DNA of 64,000 nucleotides, from assembly GCA_036583965.1 (NCBI GenBank), contig JAZBQD010000017.1, positions 25,702,385 to 25,766,384 on the forward strand. Direction: 5' to 3'. The stretch comes from Prunella strophiata (Eukaryota; Chordata; Aves; Passeriformes; Prunellidae). A model generated the notes under the pieces. It was not told the DNA's origin. It worked only from the letters and a program-made list of their open reading frames with translations, and made no database searches. Every line of letters begins with the position of its first letter. The stretch's first letter is position 1. Made by a program: the position numbers and the translations under genes. Positions 49,081 through 61,411 of this stretch are shown here, piece after piece.

Positions 49081-52000
49081 GACCTCAGCAGAGAGTTAGG
49101 GTGAAGTTTATGTTTGAAGTTCTGATAATAAATAAAACTTAAGCTATATTCTTTCATTTCTTCCTTCATTTATGGTAAATCTTGACCCATTCTAAGTACC
49201 TATATGATCAATGGAGACTTAACAGCAAACTTATTATATATTTATACTACAAAGTGTAATTCAAAATGCTTAGTAGTTATTTTCCATCTTGACATAGAAA
49301 CTCAGTCTCTAGTTGAATGCTTACAATGCTTTGGCAAGCAGGATCTCAGTCAATGTGACACAGAGAGGTTTATTGTATCATGGGCAGCTACTACAAACAT
49401 AGTAGGCAGTTGATAAACAAGCCTCTTTGAACATTTTCTATAATTCTATGAATAGCAACTAAGTACCTGAGTGTAGCAGTTGCTTACACATGGAAATAAT
49501 CTTTCTCAGAATTATAGGAGCTATCAAAGTTTCAGAGCTTAATCTCTCTTGAGGACACTAAGGATTTCTTAGTCTTCGAATTTCTAAGCATAAAAAATGC
49601 ACACTACTATGTCTAACTCAGGTTCAGAAACATTACAACCAAAGCAGAGACTCCTGGCACCAAGAAACTCTGAAAGCATATCTTGTATATACACCTATAA
49701 GGCTTGTTTTGCCTTGAAAACAAGCCTATTCAAATAGTGTAGCTAAAATATATATATATATATATATTTTTTTTTTTTGTATCACTATGGGATAGTGATA
49801 GTCAGACTATAGTCAGACACCATGCATAAGCATTTCACATAAAGTTGCATGCAATGGGGTCACCAAAGGGGCAAAAGAAGATTGGTGTAATTGCACTTAA
49901 AATGCAACCAAGTGAAAAAAGTTGCCGGGTAGGGGTTCAGATACACAGAGGGGATTGCAAACAGATGGAACATCCTGCTGAATGCACCAGAAGAGTGACT
50001 GGCAACACCACAGATAACAAAATAAGTATTAGCCAAGGACACCCTCTTGCTGGGGAAGGCAATGGCATTAAGCCCACCAGAGCTCAGTGCAGGGTGATGG
50101 AAAAGTGAGGACAGATGTGCTCTGACTCTGATTCTATTCTACAGCTCTTACTGTGTCAGACAGAAATAAACTGTTTTTTTGAATTGATCATTTTTAAAGC
50201 TTAAAGTTATACATATTTGTAAGTCTAAACACTCCCATCATATTACACTCTGATCCTCTGATATGTTATGAAAAACATCTCAGTATTCATAGTTATTTAT
50301 ACATAAGCACATAAATTATATTTACACACTCATTCAGCAGCAACATTAGCACAATGGTGATTATTTCAGCATTTCTATGAATGAGGCATATGATCCATGT
50401 ATTGAACTCTCTATTGATATGTTAGTCCTTATTATACAGAGCTAAAATATCTTGAGCAGCATAATTGGCATTGAAGAAATAATTTATTAAACATACCCAT
50501 AATAACTTTTTTCCAAAAGTTTATTGAAAGATGAATTGTTATGACAATCATCAGTCTCAGGGTGTCAAAACATTAGGCTTTCAGCCTTAAACATAGTTTC
50601 AAATAGCAAATACTGCAGTTTCTCAAGAATTTCACAAGACAACAAAAGCCAATTTTCTATTACAGCTTCTTCCCCAAGATTTATTTATTTTTTAAAAAAA
50701 TAAGAAATAAAAAATAATATCCCATAGAAGGCAAAATCTGGCCTCTTTGAAATAAGGGATCAAATTTTCATCAGCTTTTATACTCTGTCTTCTAAAAAAA
50801 AAAGATATGTGGAACCAAAAAATATATCTAGTTGAGAAAAAAAAAAGTAGGTTTATTCTTGGAAGTATAAACAATATTTTATTAGAGAAGGTTTTAAAGG
50901 GTTATTTGTTTTCATTTGATGTCACATATTTGTCAAACTATGAAAAATTCAAAGAAGTGAAATATTTTTCCCCCTTTTCCTTCACATTTACATTTTGACT
51001 TCCTCCAGATTCAATACAAAATACGATTTTTTTCCCATTATTTTTTCCTACCAGCTGGTAGGAACATTAAAATATTTAAAGATAGTCATACAGAAGAAAT
51101 ATATTAAAAAAAAAAAAGGACCAATGTCAAAAATTTTACATTCAGATAATTGAATAAAAGGAAGGTAATACTTTTAGTATTGAGAATGGCTAATCATTGA
51201 GACAATACACCATGAAAAGTAGTGGGCTTTTTTATCATAGAACTCTTCAAATGAAATTAATTTCTGCACATTAGCCAGTTGACAAATATCCACATACAGC
51301 TTTATGCAAGTTGTGCAGAGGATTGGATTGCATGATCTGATATTGCATGTGATTAAACACTTTAGACATCTTCAGAGATTTAATGTCCATGCAGGCTTGG
51401 GGTTTTATTTCCTGAAGAGGAGGGTGCATGGGTCCGTGCACGGCTTTGCTTTACATAATTGTGTTCTTTCCACTGTGTGGCTTTGTTTTTGTTAGTGGAT
51501 GTCAAGAAGCAGCAGTTTGGCTCTACCAGCCATCTCAAATCCAGTGAAGTGACCAACACTAGACATGAACTGAGACTTAAAGTCAGGAACTTACCTTTGG
51601 TTGCTGGAGCTTGGCCGAAGCATTTCCCATCTGAAATCACTTCTTGTAAAGAAAGCATCTCAGTGGAGCAGTGTGCTGATGGGAAAACACTACTCAGGGC
51701 TCTAGGGGCTCCCTCCCAGTTTGCCTGAGACCTGCAAGAGAGGAACGCTGTCCCAAGAGCCAGATGTATCTTCCCCTCACTTAAAAACCTGCAGCTCTGA
51801 CATTTCCCTGCCTGTCAGCAGCCCATTCCGAAGAAAACATGAAATGGGAGACTTCTGTACATTGCAGCTTTCTGGAAGACCATCCTTCCCAGCACTTCTC
51901 CAAATGTCGGAGTGCACAGCACAATCAGAAAATGCCTTTTAAGGGTTGTTCAGATGTGACCTGGTGAGATAATGGAACTCTTCTTGCTACAGGGCAATCC

Positions 52001-52822
52001 AATATTTTTATTCTTTATTGTCCTAAATACTTCAATCTTTTCTTCCTCCTCAAAAGGATAAAATGATTTAAAAAATTAAAAATCAGTAGAAATGTTCCCA
52101 TTTTTGCAATTTGCATCTTACCTTCCACCTTTAAGTACCTTCTTATTCTGAGGAAAAGCACACAGGAGAAAAATCATATAAAACAACAGAATGGTTGATA
52201 TCCTGCAGCTCATGAAAAAAAAGCATTTCATATGAATGATATCCCTCAGTAAAAAAGTAAAAGAAATAAAAAGAAACAATTATCTGAAAGTTTTTTTTTT
52301 TCCTGTTATTAATTTAAATGCTGAATGTTGCTTGAAAACTGCCTATAAAAGCAGAATAGGATTGCAATTGTGACTTCTTAAACCAAGTATTTGTGTACAG
52401 ATATTTAATAGACTAGGATGCACTCTGACATTCATCTCTCAGTACTTTAAGTTGTAAAAAGATAATATTAGGTTATGATACATTTTGCATACTGTGACAG
52501 AGCCCACAGATAGTATGAGGTGTTGATTTTGCTTGCAAATGTATATTTTCCATTATAAAATTTCCAGAAAAGAGACATAAATATACTTGTAATACAATTA
52601 TTTTGCTCAAATTAATTAACATAGAAATATTTGTATTCAAATAGGAAGTCAAAAGAGAAATATGAACATAAAATTTCTTCTTTTATTTTTTAAGTATTTT
52701 TTAAAATAAAACATTTTAGAAGTAAGAATGGGCTTGAAAATTCGGAAAATTTTTCATTAAATGGTGTGTGCATTATTTTATGAACATAAATGAATATTTA
52801 TGAATATAAACTCTCCCACAGG
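49081..52822. other. AT-rich intergenic sequence, no gene recognised
   Basis: No supported gene. Contains a TA-plus-T tract (about 49748-49779) and several A-runs. A more GC-balanced stretch at 51300-51960 carries three short plus-strand frames (63, 89 and 73 codons) with no family resemblance and no splice signals that I can defend. Confidence 0.5.
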
Positions 52823-52920
52823 TAAAAAAAACCAACCAACCAACCAACCAACCAACCAAACAAACAAACAAAACAACAACAACAACAAAAAAAAAAACAC
52901 AACAAAACAAAACAAAAAAG
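52823..52920 (-). repeat. A/C low-complexity tract (AACC to AAAC to AAC)
   Basis: On the plus strand about seven AACC units pass into AAAC units, then five AAC units, then an A-run and AAAAC steps. On the complement this is a T/G tract of the same type as those at 9649, 11721 and 46620. Confidence 0.95.
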
Positions 52921-52993
52921 ACCCTAAACCAATAAAAAAACCACTGGAGAAATATAAAAATAAGCTTTTAAGAGAGAATTTGGCTTTGAGGTG

Positions 52994-53012
52994 TTTTTTT
53001 TTTTTTTTTTTT
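52994..53012. repeat. T19 homopolymer
   Basis: Nineteen uninterrupted T. Confidence 0.97.
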
Positions 53013-53721
53013 GATGCTATCATTTTCATTTTAGTGCTGATGTTGATTCAGTTTTAAAGAGTTGCAAATATCTATGTGTTTGTACCATATGAAAAATGAG
53101 CTGTCACCTGGAGAGAGAAAGAACCCAGAATAATTTAGGATATGCTTAAGTAAAGTTTAATTCAATATTTAAAATATTTCCACATGATCTTCCCATAACC
53201 TTATTTGAAAACATAAAAGGAATTTTCAAACATTATGATATTTTGATTAAGGTTGATTTACTTATTTCCAGAATGACATTTAGTTTATTTTAATCATCTC
53301 AAGACTGGTTATGAAAGAAAGTAGGTTTGTGTGTGTAAATCAAAATTCCTGTAAGATGGTGTAGGACAGAAAATACTTAGCATACTTGGCAGAATTAGCA
53401 GTAACACCAGCTAAATAAGTAGTATATGTCCTTCCATATAATGGAAGGTCTGCTTGTGTCCTTGAAGAGGAAAGCATGTAGATAACTCCTAAGAATTGTA
53501 TCAAGTCAGGAAAGAGGAAGGTAGTCTTGGTTTTATTTCCTGGAATGCCATTCTGGCATGTTGATAAGGGTGCTGCTCATGTCATATAGCAGTGATTATT
53601 AAGTAAATTCTAAATTAAAGGGCAAAAAAAAATCAATTATGTCCTGTTGCTCTGATTTTTTAAGTTTCTCTAAAGCCTTCTGATGTTTATGTTCTTGTGC
53701 AGAACTTTCTCACACACTTTT
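53013..53721. other. AT-rich sequence, no gene recognised
   Basis: Unique-looking sequence between low-complexity runs and an LTR fragment. Confidence 0.55.
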
Positions 53722-53947
53722 TGTAAATAACTTATTGTTTTGTCTTCCTCTATGGGGGAAGAGCAACTTGATGGACTGTTGGGTTGTCCAGTGGCATTGA
53801 GGAGGTGGCACTGTCACCCTCCAATGACACTGGCATTTCAGAAAATTATAAATGGAGTCAGAATTCAATAAACTTCCTCTTTTTGCTCTCTTGCACCTTG
53901 CAAAGAGCTGCTGTCCGCGTCGTGTTGCTTTGTGTCCTACAGTGACA
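53722..53947 (+). mobile_element. Avian ERV LTR, promoter-to-U5 portion or short LTR
   Basis: Resembles LTRs that I associate with songbird endogenous retroviruses: a 'gatggactgttgggttgtcc' stretch at 53771, a repeated TGGCA/GTCACC segment, TATAAAT (53847-53853), AATAAA (53867-53872) and a U5-like block 'cttgcaccttgcaaagagct' around 53893. It finishes in GTGACA (53942-53947). AATAAA lies only about 14 bases after the TATA box, hence before the predicted transcription start, as in avian leukosis-type LTRs where the poly(A) signal sits at the end of U3. The left boundary is a guess (a TGT at 53722), and no target-site duplication was found. No coding sequence is attached. Confidence 0.72.
53847..53872 (+). 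promoter_or_regulatory. LTR TATA box and poly(A) signal
   Basis: TATAAAT and AATAAA are separated by 13 bases. Both are full matches and in the same orientation as the LTR. Confidence 0.6.
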
Positions 53948-53950
53948 ATG

Positions 53951-53976
53951 CCCCCCCCCCCCTTTTTTTTTTTTTT
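53951..53976. repeat. C12 run followed by T14 run
   Basis: Twelve C then fourteen T, directly after the LTR end. Confidence 0.97.
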
Positions 53977-55112
53977 AAATGTCATTTATAAGATATATAC
54001 ATGTTCCTTTTTTCATCCTTTGTGGAAAAAAATTGGCAGAATCTCTTCTGCTAAAATCTTAACATTTTCAAGAAAACATACTCTATTATCATTTTTTTGT
54101 TTTTAACTAAGTATTACAAACTGAAACCTTTTTTCAGAACTCAGGGATTGCACTGAAAAATATTCAGGTCCTAATTTTAATACAAGTCTGTGAGACTTGA
54201 TTGAACATAACAGATTTCTTTCTGAACATAACAGACTTGAGAGTTTTGATAAAGAATAATTGCTTCTGCTACTAAATTTTAAGTGGAAACATCTCTGCAC
54301 TTCCCCAATGCAACTTTTGACCAAAGTTTCCTTGATCATGAGGACTGTAATAGTGAACACTGGGACAATACTGACAAGAAGACTGAGACTGTCATTTTCC
54401 CAACTGAAAATATGAAATTATCAACTCATTGGTCATTTCAAGTTGACAATACAGGAAATCATCTCATCCTCTTATTTTTCTAATTTTTAGTGCTATTCAG
54501 AATGCAAGCTTTTTCTGTCTGATCTGCTTATCTTCTCATATCATAATATTCTGAAGTAAAAATTCCCAACAAAATAATCAAAACCAACACACCTCCCCAA
54601 CCAAGACCAAAAACTGAAATTAAGGGAGAGTTTTACGAACTCCAGGTTGTAGGCAGCAATCTCTCATAACAAGAGACCACTTTTCTTTGTCTTTTGATAG
54701 GTGGTTTACAATTTCTCAGCTAGAAGAAGCTGTGGTGAAGCATATGTGCTGCAAACCTGGCATTGTTGCAACCCACACTTGTAATATACTCTAAAAGAAG
54801 GCATATACTCTGGCATTGCCGCACAGTGAGAAAGTCTGACTGTTTGACCACATTTAAATACTGTAACAGCTCTCCTAGAAGTGGATTCCTTGTTGTAACA
54901 CTATCAAGGTGTTAATGCAAACTGTCATGGAACTGTATAATCAGTTATGATGTTAACAACACGGAGAGCAGCCAGTCTGTCTTCTGTCTATTCCCTCCAG
55001 TGTATCTACACAGGCAGCTCAGAAAGACGAGAAGTTGCTCTGGCAATTTGTGGAATTGTGACAGCACAGTCTGACATTCGGCGTGTGGGGAGGGGAGAAT
55101 GTGGGATCAGAG

Positions 55113-55134
55113 CACACACACACACACACACACA
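55113..55134. repeat. (CA)11 microsatellite
   Basis: Eleven perfect CA units. Confidence 0.97.
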
Positions 55135-55764
55135 GGGCTGGAGCAGGGTATTTGTTAAGATGAGCACTGTGACAGATCATCTGTCAGCTGGGAAATTAAG
55201 GCAACTCTTATTTCACATAAAAGAAGAGACAGGTGAGGAGAAGGGGCAAACAATACTCTTAACGTTTTGTTAAAAAGATTCTTCCCATTTATCAGACCTT
55301 ATCCTTTATATTAGACTGATAATGGAGCATCAGACTGTTAATGACTGCAAAAATTTAATATCATAGCAAGGGCATAAGGTCTTCTGGGACAGCAGAGTTT
55401 TGAGGTGATGTATGCAGAAGGAAATCAGTCTTGCAAGCTTCTTTTAATGAACACCCCTGAACATGGCCGTTTTAGATGCCTCATAAGGGAAATCAAACAG
55501 CTATCACTAACTTCATGTTGCCCAGGATCTCATTGTCTTTGTGATTTTAACAATGTGACTGTAGCTCTGAAATGCTACTAATAGTAACTAATAATACCTC
55601 TAGTTTCTTACTGAAGACTGACATATTGTTAACTGAAAACATAAAGTAAACTCATTTATGTTCAAAAGATTGAATAAGGCAGAAATAATTATTTTATGTA
55701 CTCAATATATCTTCTTAGGGTGATGTGTTTTTTTCATTTTTATGAAGTAGAATTTAGTTTTTTG

Positions 55765-55783
55765 TTTTTTTTTTTTTTTTTTT
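55765..55783. repeat. T19 homopolymer
   Basis: Nineteen uninterrupted T. Confidence 0.97.
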
Positions 55784-56111
55784 CAAGGACATTGTCACTT
55801 GGGCACAGTACTATTATTAAAGTTAAAACATAACATGAAGTATGCATAATTGGTAGTTATGAAATACAACTCTCTTTCAAATAACTTTTGAATGAATTGT
55901 TCAACTTCTAAACTGGTCTTTTCAACACCACCAGAGAACCACATGGTTGTGTAATTTCGAATGTAAGGGATTGCTAAACGTTTTCTCTGCTCAATGCAAG
56001 AGAGTATTAGACCAGATTGTTGAGTGCTGTGTCCACCTCGAACTGCAGAGACACTACAATTTCTCCAGTGATCCACTCCTGTATTTGATCCACTCTTCTG
56101 CTGAAAAGAAT

Positions 56112-56130
56112 AAAAAAAAAAAAAAAAAAA
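56112..56130. repeat. A19 homopolymer
   Basis: Nineteen uninterrupted A. Confidence 0.97.
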
Positions 56131-56284
56131 GAAATAAATCCAAATCATATCTCCTCGCAATTTTGTAAATCCCAATTAATGCATATTGATACTTTTTCTA
56201 TTGCTCTGCGTCAGCAAAAATAGTTTGGTTTAATTTCCTCTGTACCCTAACCCTGTATCCACATGTGTTCTACAGTACACACCA

Positions 56285-56500
56285 CAAGTAATGAAGTCTC
56301 CCCTGCCCCTCATCTTCCCCAGGCTGAATAAGTCCAATACTCTCTGTGTCTCCTTACATGTCCTGTACACTGCCATGGTAAACCTCCACTGGACTCATTC
56401 CTGTATGTCAGGATCTATCCTGTGACAGGGGGTCAAGCCTGGACTATCAGGACAGTCTTACCAATGCCTAACAATGGCTCAGGATCCTCTCCTTTCAGCC
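56285..56500 (-). mobile_element. CR1 LINE remnant, internal ORF2 C-terminal segment
   Basis: Read on the plus strand, 'cttccccaggctgaataagt' and the cysteine-rich leftover after it follow the antisense CR1 pattern, including the 'ccactggactcattcctgtatgtcag' segment (about 56388-56413). The match fades after about 56500. The CR1 3' UTR and terminal repeat are absent on the left side, so this copy is cut at both ends. Confidence 0.7.
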
Positions 56501-57560
56501 CCAGGTTCAGAGCCTGCTTAACTACCTGGGTTCACTGCTATGTCCTGATAAATTGCTGGTCCCAGCAATTTAGAATTGGGAACCAGGGAACAGAACTCAA
56601 TCATCAGCCTCAGCTTGTCCTGTTTCAGGGATGAGCTCAGGTCTCTTCAGTGCCTTTGCCTCTAAGGCAACACTTCCTCTTCCTCTAAGGGCAGTTTCCA
56701 AGCAAGTATTTGGAGCAGGTCAAAAGACTGCTTGTCTCAAAATCAAGGTGGCTGCCTTTGTGAAATTCTGTTGTTTGTCTCGGTCACTTCTCTCAGGTTA
56801 TATTGTTTCAGAGCCCTACAATTACTACAGTCAAGTCTGCCTTCAACCTTCATACATTCAACAGACTTCCTTGTGAGTACCAACTTCAACAGAGCATCTT
56901 ACCTGGCTGATTTGTCAGTCGTCTGGGTCAAGAATTTGCCCTCGAGCTGCTTGCATTTGTGTTGCTTGCATTCTGCCTGTGCATCACTGGTGCAGTTCCA
57001 TCCCCTGACCCTTACCACAGGCTAACCTTTCCTAGGTGGTAAGTTCCATATTTCTGAGCTAGCCTTTTGTAAAGATCACCACTTCTCTGTCCTTGACAAC
57101 CCTGCTGTTCCTGCAGCACCTGTACCTCTGCACTGTATCTCTGCAGGTGTGAGTGCACTACCATTGTGTCATTCTGAAGCTCACTTACACTGAACACACT
57201 GCTGGTGCCTTCCTCTCATTCCCAGAGCCTCCTCCATTTGTGTGTAAACATTTGAGATGGGTCCTGGATTGTTCAGCCTTTGCAGTTGATGGATGACAGA
57301 TCTCTGATGATGATGTCTCCTGGACACATAAGCACCCTTGTGTACTCACTTCTCCTCTGTGGGAACTCCCCTCTCACATTTTTATCCCTCTTGAAAAGAT
57401 CATTAAGTTTGATTGCAAATATATCCTTGCACAACATTGTCAGATGTACCCCATCCTTTTTCAGTAGACATTTCAGTAAGAAAAACTTTGCATATTAGTA
57501 AGACAGGGGACATAAATCACAATGTTGGCCTTTTAAGCCATCTTCTGTCTCCTAACAGAA
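56501..57560. other. Unclassified repeat-like block
   Basis: GC-richer than the surroundings and continuous with the CR1 remnant on its left. Its words, for example 'ccctcgagctgcttgcattt' (56939) and 'tgtcagatgtaccccatcc' (57438), feel like old transposon DNA, but I cannot name a family. A plus-strand frame near 56931-57010 reads as a hydrophobic stretch (ALELLAFVLLAFCLCITGAV) without a start or any longer frame. On the complement a Gln/Leu-rich frame (57197-57012) contains VQVLQEQQGCQGQRSGDLYK. A transposon of an unrecognised family or a decayed ERV interior are both possible. Confidence 0.35.
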
Positions 57561-58596
57561 TGTTTGTGCTTCACACACATATTTTTTATCAAGAAAGAAT
57601 CCTTTCTGCAAATAACCAAATGCCTTAAGTGTTGAGGATAAAACCTACTTATGCCTGGATTATTTTCAGAGCCTAAAATCCCTTTATAAATCTAATCCAT
57701 GACATCCAGAGTTCCCTTTTCTGTAATCTTTCAGTTGGAAAGCTGGCAGTAAGAGGACCTCCATGTCTCATAAAACATTGCATTATTTGGTTCTCTGACA
57801 AGGTTACAATGGAAGAAAGATAATGAAAGCAAACATAAGTTTAAATTTTGGAACCCATTTTGAATGCATTAATTCTAATAACTAACTTACTAAATTTAAC
57901 CACTAGTGAACAAACTGGTTTTAAATAAAATTATATTACTGTCCTTTTAGAATCTGGGATTTTCCTCACAAGTGATTACCTAAGATGCAAAGAACAACAG
58001 TATATTTTTCAGATCCCAGGTTAAACTTGATGTTACTAATTGGAAAGGTTACTCATTGATCAGTACTATGACTAAACTTCCTAGATGCCATTAAGGGGAA
58101 AAAAAAAAAAAAAAAAAAAAAAAGAGGTAACACAACTGCCTATGCTAAGCTAATCTTTAGGGAAAAGTTTCTGACAGTAATTGCACTTTAAAATATGTTA
58201 CTATCACTAATAAGAAAAACACAAACTGTTTTTCCTAAAGATAGAAAATTTGCATCTAAAGAGCTTCAGTAGTTTTCTTAGATTCTCAGAACTTTTAAGT
58301 GAGACAGAATATCTGCCTCTGTTACATGAAGGTTAAAAAAACCCAACAACCATTACATTGATTGTATGGAGTGGAAAGCCTCAGGCATACTTAACATGAA
58401 GTTCTTGTTTACATGTCATGTTGGTAGGAACACAAAAGCTCAGCTCAATGAACCACTGTAAAATCTTACCTTTGAGGTTGTTACATTGAGTTACATACAA
58501 TAAACAAGAAAGATATTGCTTTTTTTGTAATAACAGTCAAGTTATGTTTCAGTGCCTCTTAAGGTATAACTGAAATAAGAACAGATGAGATTTACC
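57561..58596. other. AT-rich sequence, no gene recognised
   Basis: Nothing supported except the A25 run. Confidence 0.55.
58099..58123. repeat. A25 homopolymer
   Basis: Twenty-five uninterrupted A, preceded by GGGG. Confidence 0.97.
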
Positions 58597-59149
58597 TGTG
58601 GTTTCATGCTAGACAAAAACAAAGCACTCCACTCTCTCAGTCTTACCCAGTGACAAGGGGGAGTAAAAGTGAGAAAACTCCTGGGTTGAGACAGGGACAG
58701 TTTAATAGGTAAAACAAATTTCACAGACTCAAGCAAAGCAAAACATGGGCAGGCATCAGGTGTTCAGCCACCCCCAGGAAAGCAGGACCCCATGCCTATT
58801 AGTGATTTGGGCAAACAAGCACCATATCTCTGTCCCTCCCTTCCTTCTTCCCTACCAGCTTTCTATGCTGAGTGTGATGCCTCTAAGTGCGAAATCTCTT
58901 GGGTCAGCTGGGGTCAGCTGTCCCAGTTGTGTCTCCTCCCAGCTCCCTGCACACCCACAACCTCCTCACTGGTGGAGTGGGTGAGGAGCAGCAAAGGCCT
59001 TGGCTCTGAGCAAGCCCTGCTCAGCAATAACAAAAACAGCCCTGTGTTATCAGCCCTGTTTTCAGCCCAAATTCCAAACACAGTTCCATAATAACTGCTA
59101 TTACCTGAACAGAAATTAACTCAGGAGAATTTACTTCAAAACTAGTACA
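58597..59149 (-). mobile_element. Avian ERVL-type LTR, second subfamily
   Basis: Follows the order of a widespread bird LTR that I recognise: TGTGGTTT start; CTGGGTTGAGA and ACAGTTTAATAGG (58681-58713); 'caggtgttcagccaccccc' (58757); the 'gggtcagctggggtcagctg' duplication (58901-58920); 'cctcctcactggtggagtgg' (58961); 'ccttggctctgagcaagc'; and an 'aaattaactc' end region before GTACA. Sense is taken as minus because the promoter-like region of the known family (CRE-like and TATA-like words near 'agctttctatgctgagtgtg', 58857-58876) reads on the complement. Here the TATA is degraded. No matching target-site duplication was found (TTACC before, GACAT after). No internal retroviral sequence is attached; a solo LTR is likely. 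Confidence 0.85.
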
Positions 59150-61189
59150 GACATGCAAGATAACAAAAGGGAAAATGCTTCCCGTGGTAAGACTGGATTT
59201 TAAGATTACTCACATTTTGGCTTCAGTAAATCTTGGGAACAAAGCTGTGATTCATCAGAAATTTGTTTGCATTCTTGAGGCCATTTTGGGCCAATATAAA
59301 ACCAGTATGAGAAGTATGATAGAAACACAATTGAAAACTTCAGAATGTGGTTAGAGTATACCTTAGAATCAATTTTTTACCTCAAGGTAGACTTGCATTT
59401 TTTCCTCATCTCATTGAAAATGTCTGATTTTTACTGGGATGAAATGTCTGAATTACAAGCCAGATCCTTCAGCAACAGCTAATATTTCAAGCTATTATTT
59501 GTTCTTCTGTTCTAGATTACCAGCACAGCTGAAGTACAAGTCAAAGAGAAGTTAGGTAATTTCTGAGTTTAAAAAATTAAATGTGCAGTTCATAATAACT
59601 GAAGATCTAGAAAAAAGAGTATCATACACCTTTTAGTTAAGAGTGATTTTTTTTTTGCTTGTACACTGACTCAGTGTAAGCAATGCTGACAGAGAAACAA
59701 CAGTTTTCAGCCAGTAAATGTGTATGGTTACTTACTTTACTTACTCCATGAGTATCCCAGAATGGAAAAGGTGGTTTTGCCTCATCTTGTTCAAAGATCA
59801 ACAATATAATTTCCTTTGGTAAATTCCTACCTGGAAAGTAATGAAGGAAAACAGTGCCCACTGATCCAGGACTATTTAATTAAAGTACACAAAACAAAGA
59901 CCATTTAGGAAAGCCAACTGAATGAATGGATTACTGACCATATTTAATACTCTGAAAAAATAATTATTATAATTTTTTTTCCAAACCAAAATCTTACTAA
60001 GAAATCTTTTGAAAAGAACAAACACATACTTAAATTCTGTATAAATAGATGTACTTAATTTCATTTTCCTTTAAAATAATGTGCAGCTAGAAAAATCCAC
60101 TGACTGAACAAGATTGCTTAAACTTGAACTTTATGTCATCTCAAGTAAGAATGTCCACATATTTCAATGAAAATAAACCTTCTTCTCCCTATTCTTCTGA
60201 CAATTTGTATATGAGAAACACATTAACAGGGTTTATGGCTTCCAAAACATTGTTTCCATAGCCTCTTGGGTTTTTTTATTATTAAGACCACATGTAGATC
60301 CTATAAACTCTCCCTAGAGGGAAGAAATTGCTTTCTGCATCTGCCTAGAGATCTCATGTCTTTGAAAAATGTCAGAAATGCAAAGCCCCCTCTATCTAGT
60401 CAAAGGAGACAGAGAAATATGGTGTCCTTAACAAATGCAGTTTTAAAATAAATATTGCAGAAAAAAGCATATTGTTCAAGTACTACCTAATAACTGTAAC
60501 TAACATAATGGATAACAGAAATACACATATTAAATTCTTCTAATAATATTAAAGAAGAATAAAATAACTGTACATAATACCTGCTTGTATTTTTTACATT
60601 TTACATTTTAAACATCTATTACTTTCCCTGCAGATTTTTAATAAGCCTATGAAAGATAAAAGATTTTTGGTTGTCTTTCCATAGTATAAAATGTAAAATA
60701 GATAAGGGTTTGAAAAAAAAATTAATTAATTTTTAAGCTATGTAGCTTACTGTCCTAAAATCTATTTTATCTCAATTTATTATTTGTGCCCATTAATCTT
60801 CTAATTGCAGATATACTCTTACTCTTCAGAAGTCTCATTGAGATACTACTTTATTTAAATCCTCTTTTTTTTTAAAAGAAGCTTACAAAAATACAACATA
60901 TGTGAATTTTTATTTACAAGATAAGTTCAGTAAGTAACAATTATGCTAAGTTTTGAGCTTTTTGTTTGGAATTACTTACATTGACCTACAGCTATATTGC
61001 ATATATATATATATATATTACTTTAATAACTGTACAAGCCCTAGAAGGAAGAACTATGGTTCTCAGTCCCATAACAGAATGGATAAAATCCTTTATTCGT
61101 AAAAGAACTCAATTTGTATCACAAAAAAAGATTTCCCTACTCAACATTACCACATTTTTACGACCATGATGTGATTCTTGGATTTGTCC
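59150..61189. other. AT-rich intergenic sequence, no gene recognised
   Basis: About 2 kb without a gene or repeat. It includes an 18-bp perfect AT palindrome at 60717-60734 (five A, TTAATTAA, five T) and a short TA microsatellite near 61001-61018. Confidence 0.55.
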
Positions 61190-61262
61190 TACTTCAGGAC
61201 CAGGAATTAGATTTGATGGTTCTTGCAGGTCCCTTCCAACCCAGGTTATTTTATGATTCCAT
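61190..61262 (+). mobile_element. CR1 LINE 3' tail only
   Basis: A short plus-strand piece that is just the last part of a CR1 3' UTR: 'attagatttgatggttcttg' (61206) and GCAGGTCCCTTCCAACCCAGG, then TTTTATGATTCC in place of the terminal ATTCTATGATTC. Severe 5' truncation of this kind is normal for CR1. Confidence 0.85.
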
Positions 61263-61411
61263 CCCTCTTTCTGCTTTACTTCTTTGTCCTCAAATGATTA
61301 TGGAAAAGTTTGATAAGAGTGATTAATACTGTGGAAACTAGTACACCATTTTGTGTACACCCCTTTAGCCAGTTTCATGTTTCTGGGGTTTTGCTGTTAG
61401 TGTTGTTGTTT

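Larger units (their letters stand above)
53977..56284. other. AT-rich intergenic sequence, no gene recognised
   Basis: No supported gene. Holds a CA repeat and T19 and A19 runs (listed). A complex repeat-free patch at about 55950-56100 shows surviving CpGs, but the 126-codon complement frame across it includes poly-Phe from the A-run and is not convincing. Confidence 0.5.

Noticed and set aside
49420..49452. ATAATTCTATGAAT as a possible CR1 3' end
   Set aside because: The sequence before it does not match the CR1 3' UTR; the terminal word alone is too short.
49845..50108. 87-codon plus-strand frame with varied composition
   Set aside because: No domain, signal or splice context; length within chance expectation.
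51304..51942. Three neighbouring plus-strand frames (63, 89 and 73 codons)
   Set aside because: They are in different frames and overlap without plausible splice sites, and no family is recognised.
56246..56256. CCCTAACCCTG, telomere-like
   Set aside because: Less than two units, so chance is sufficient explanation.
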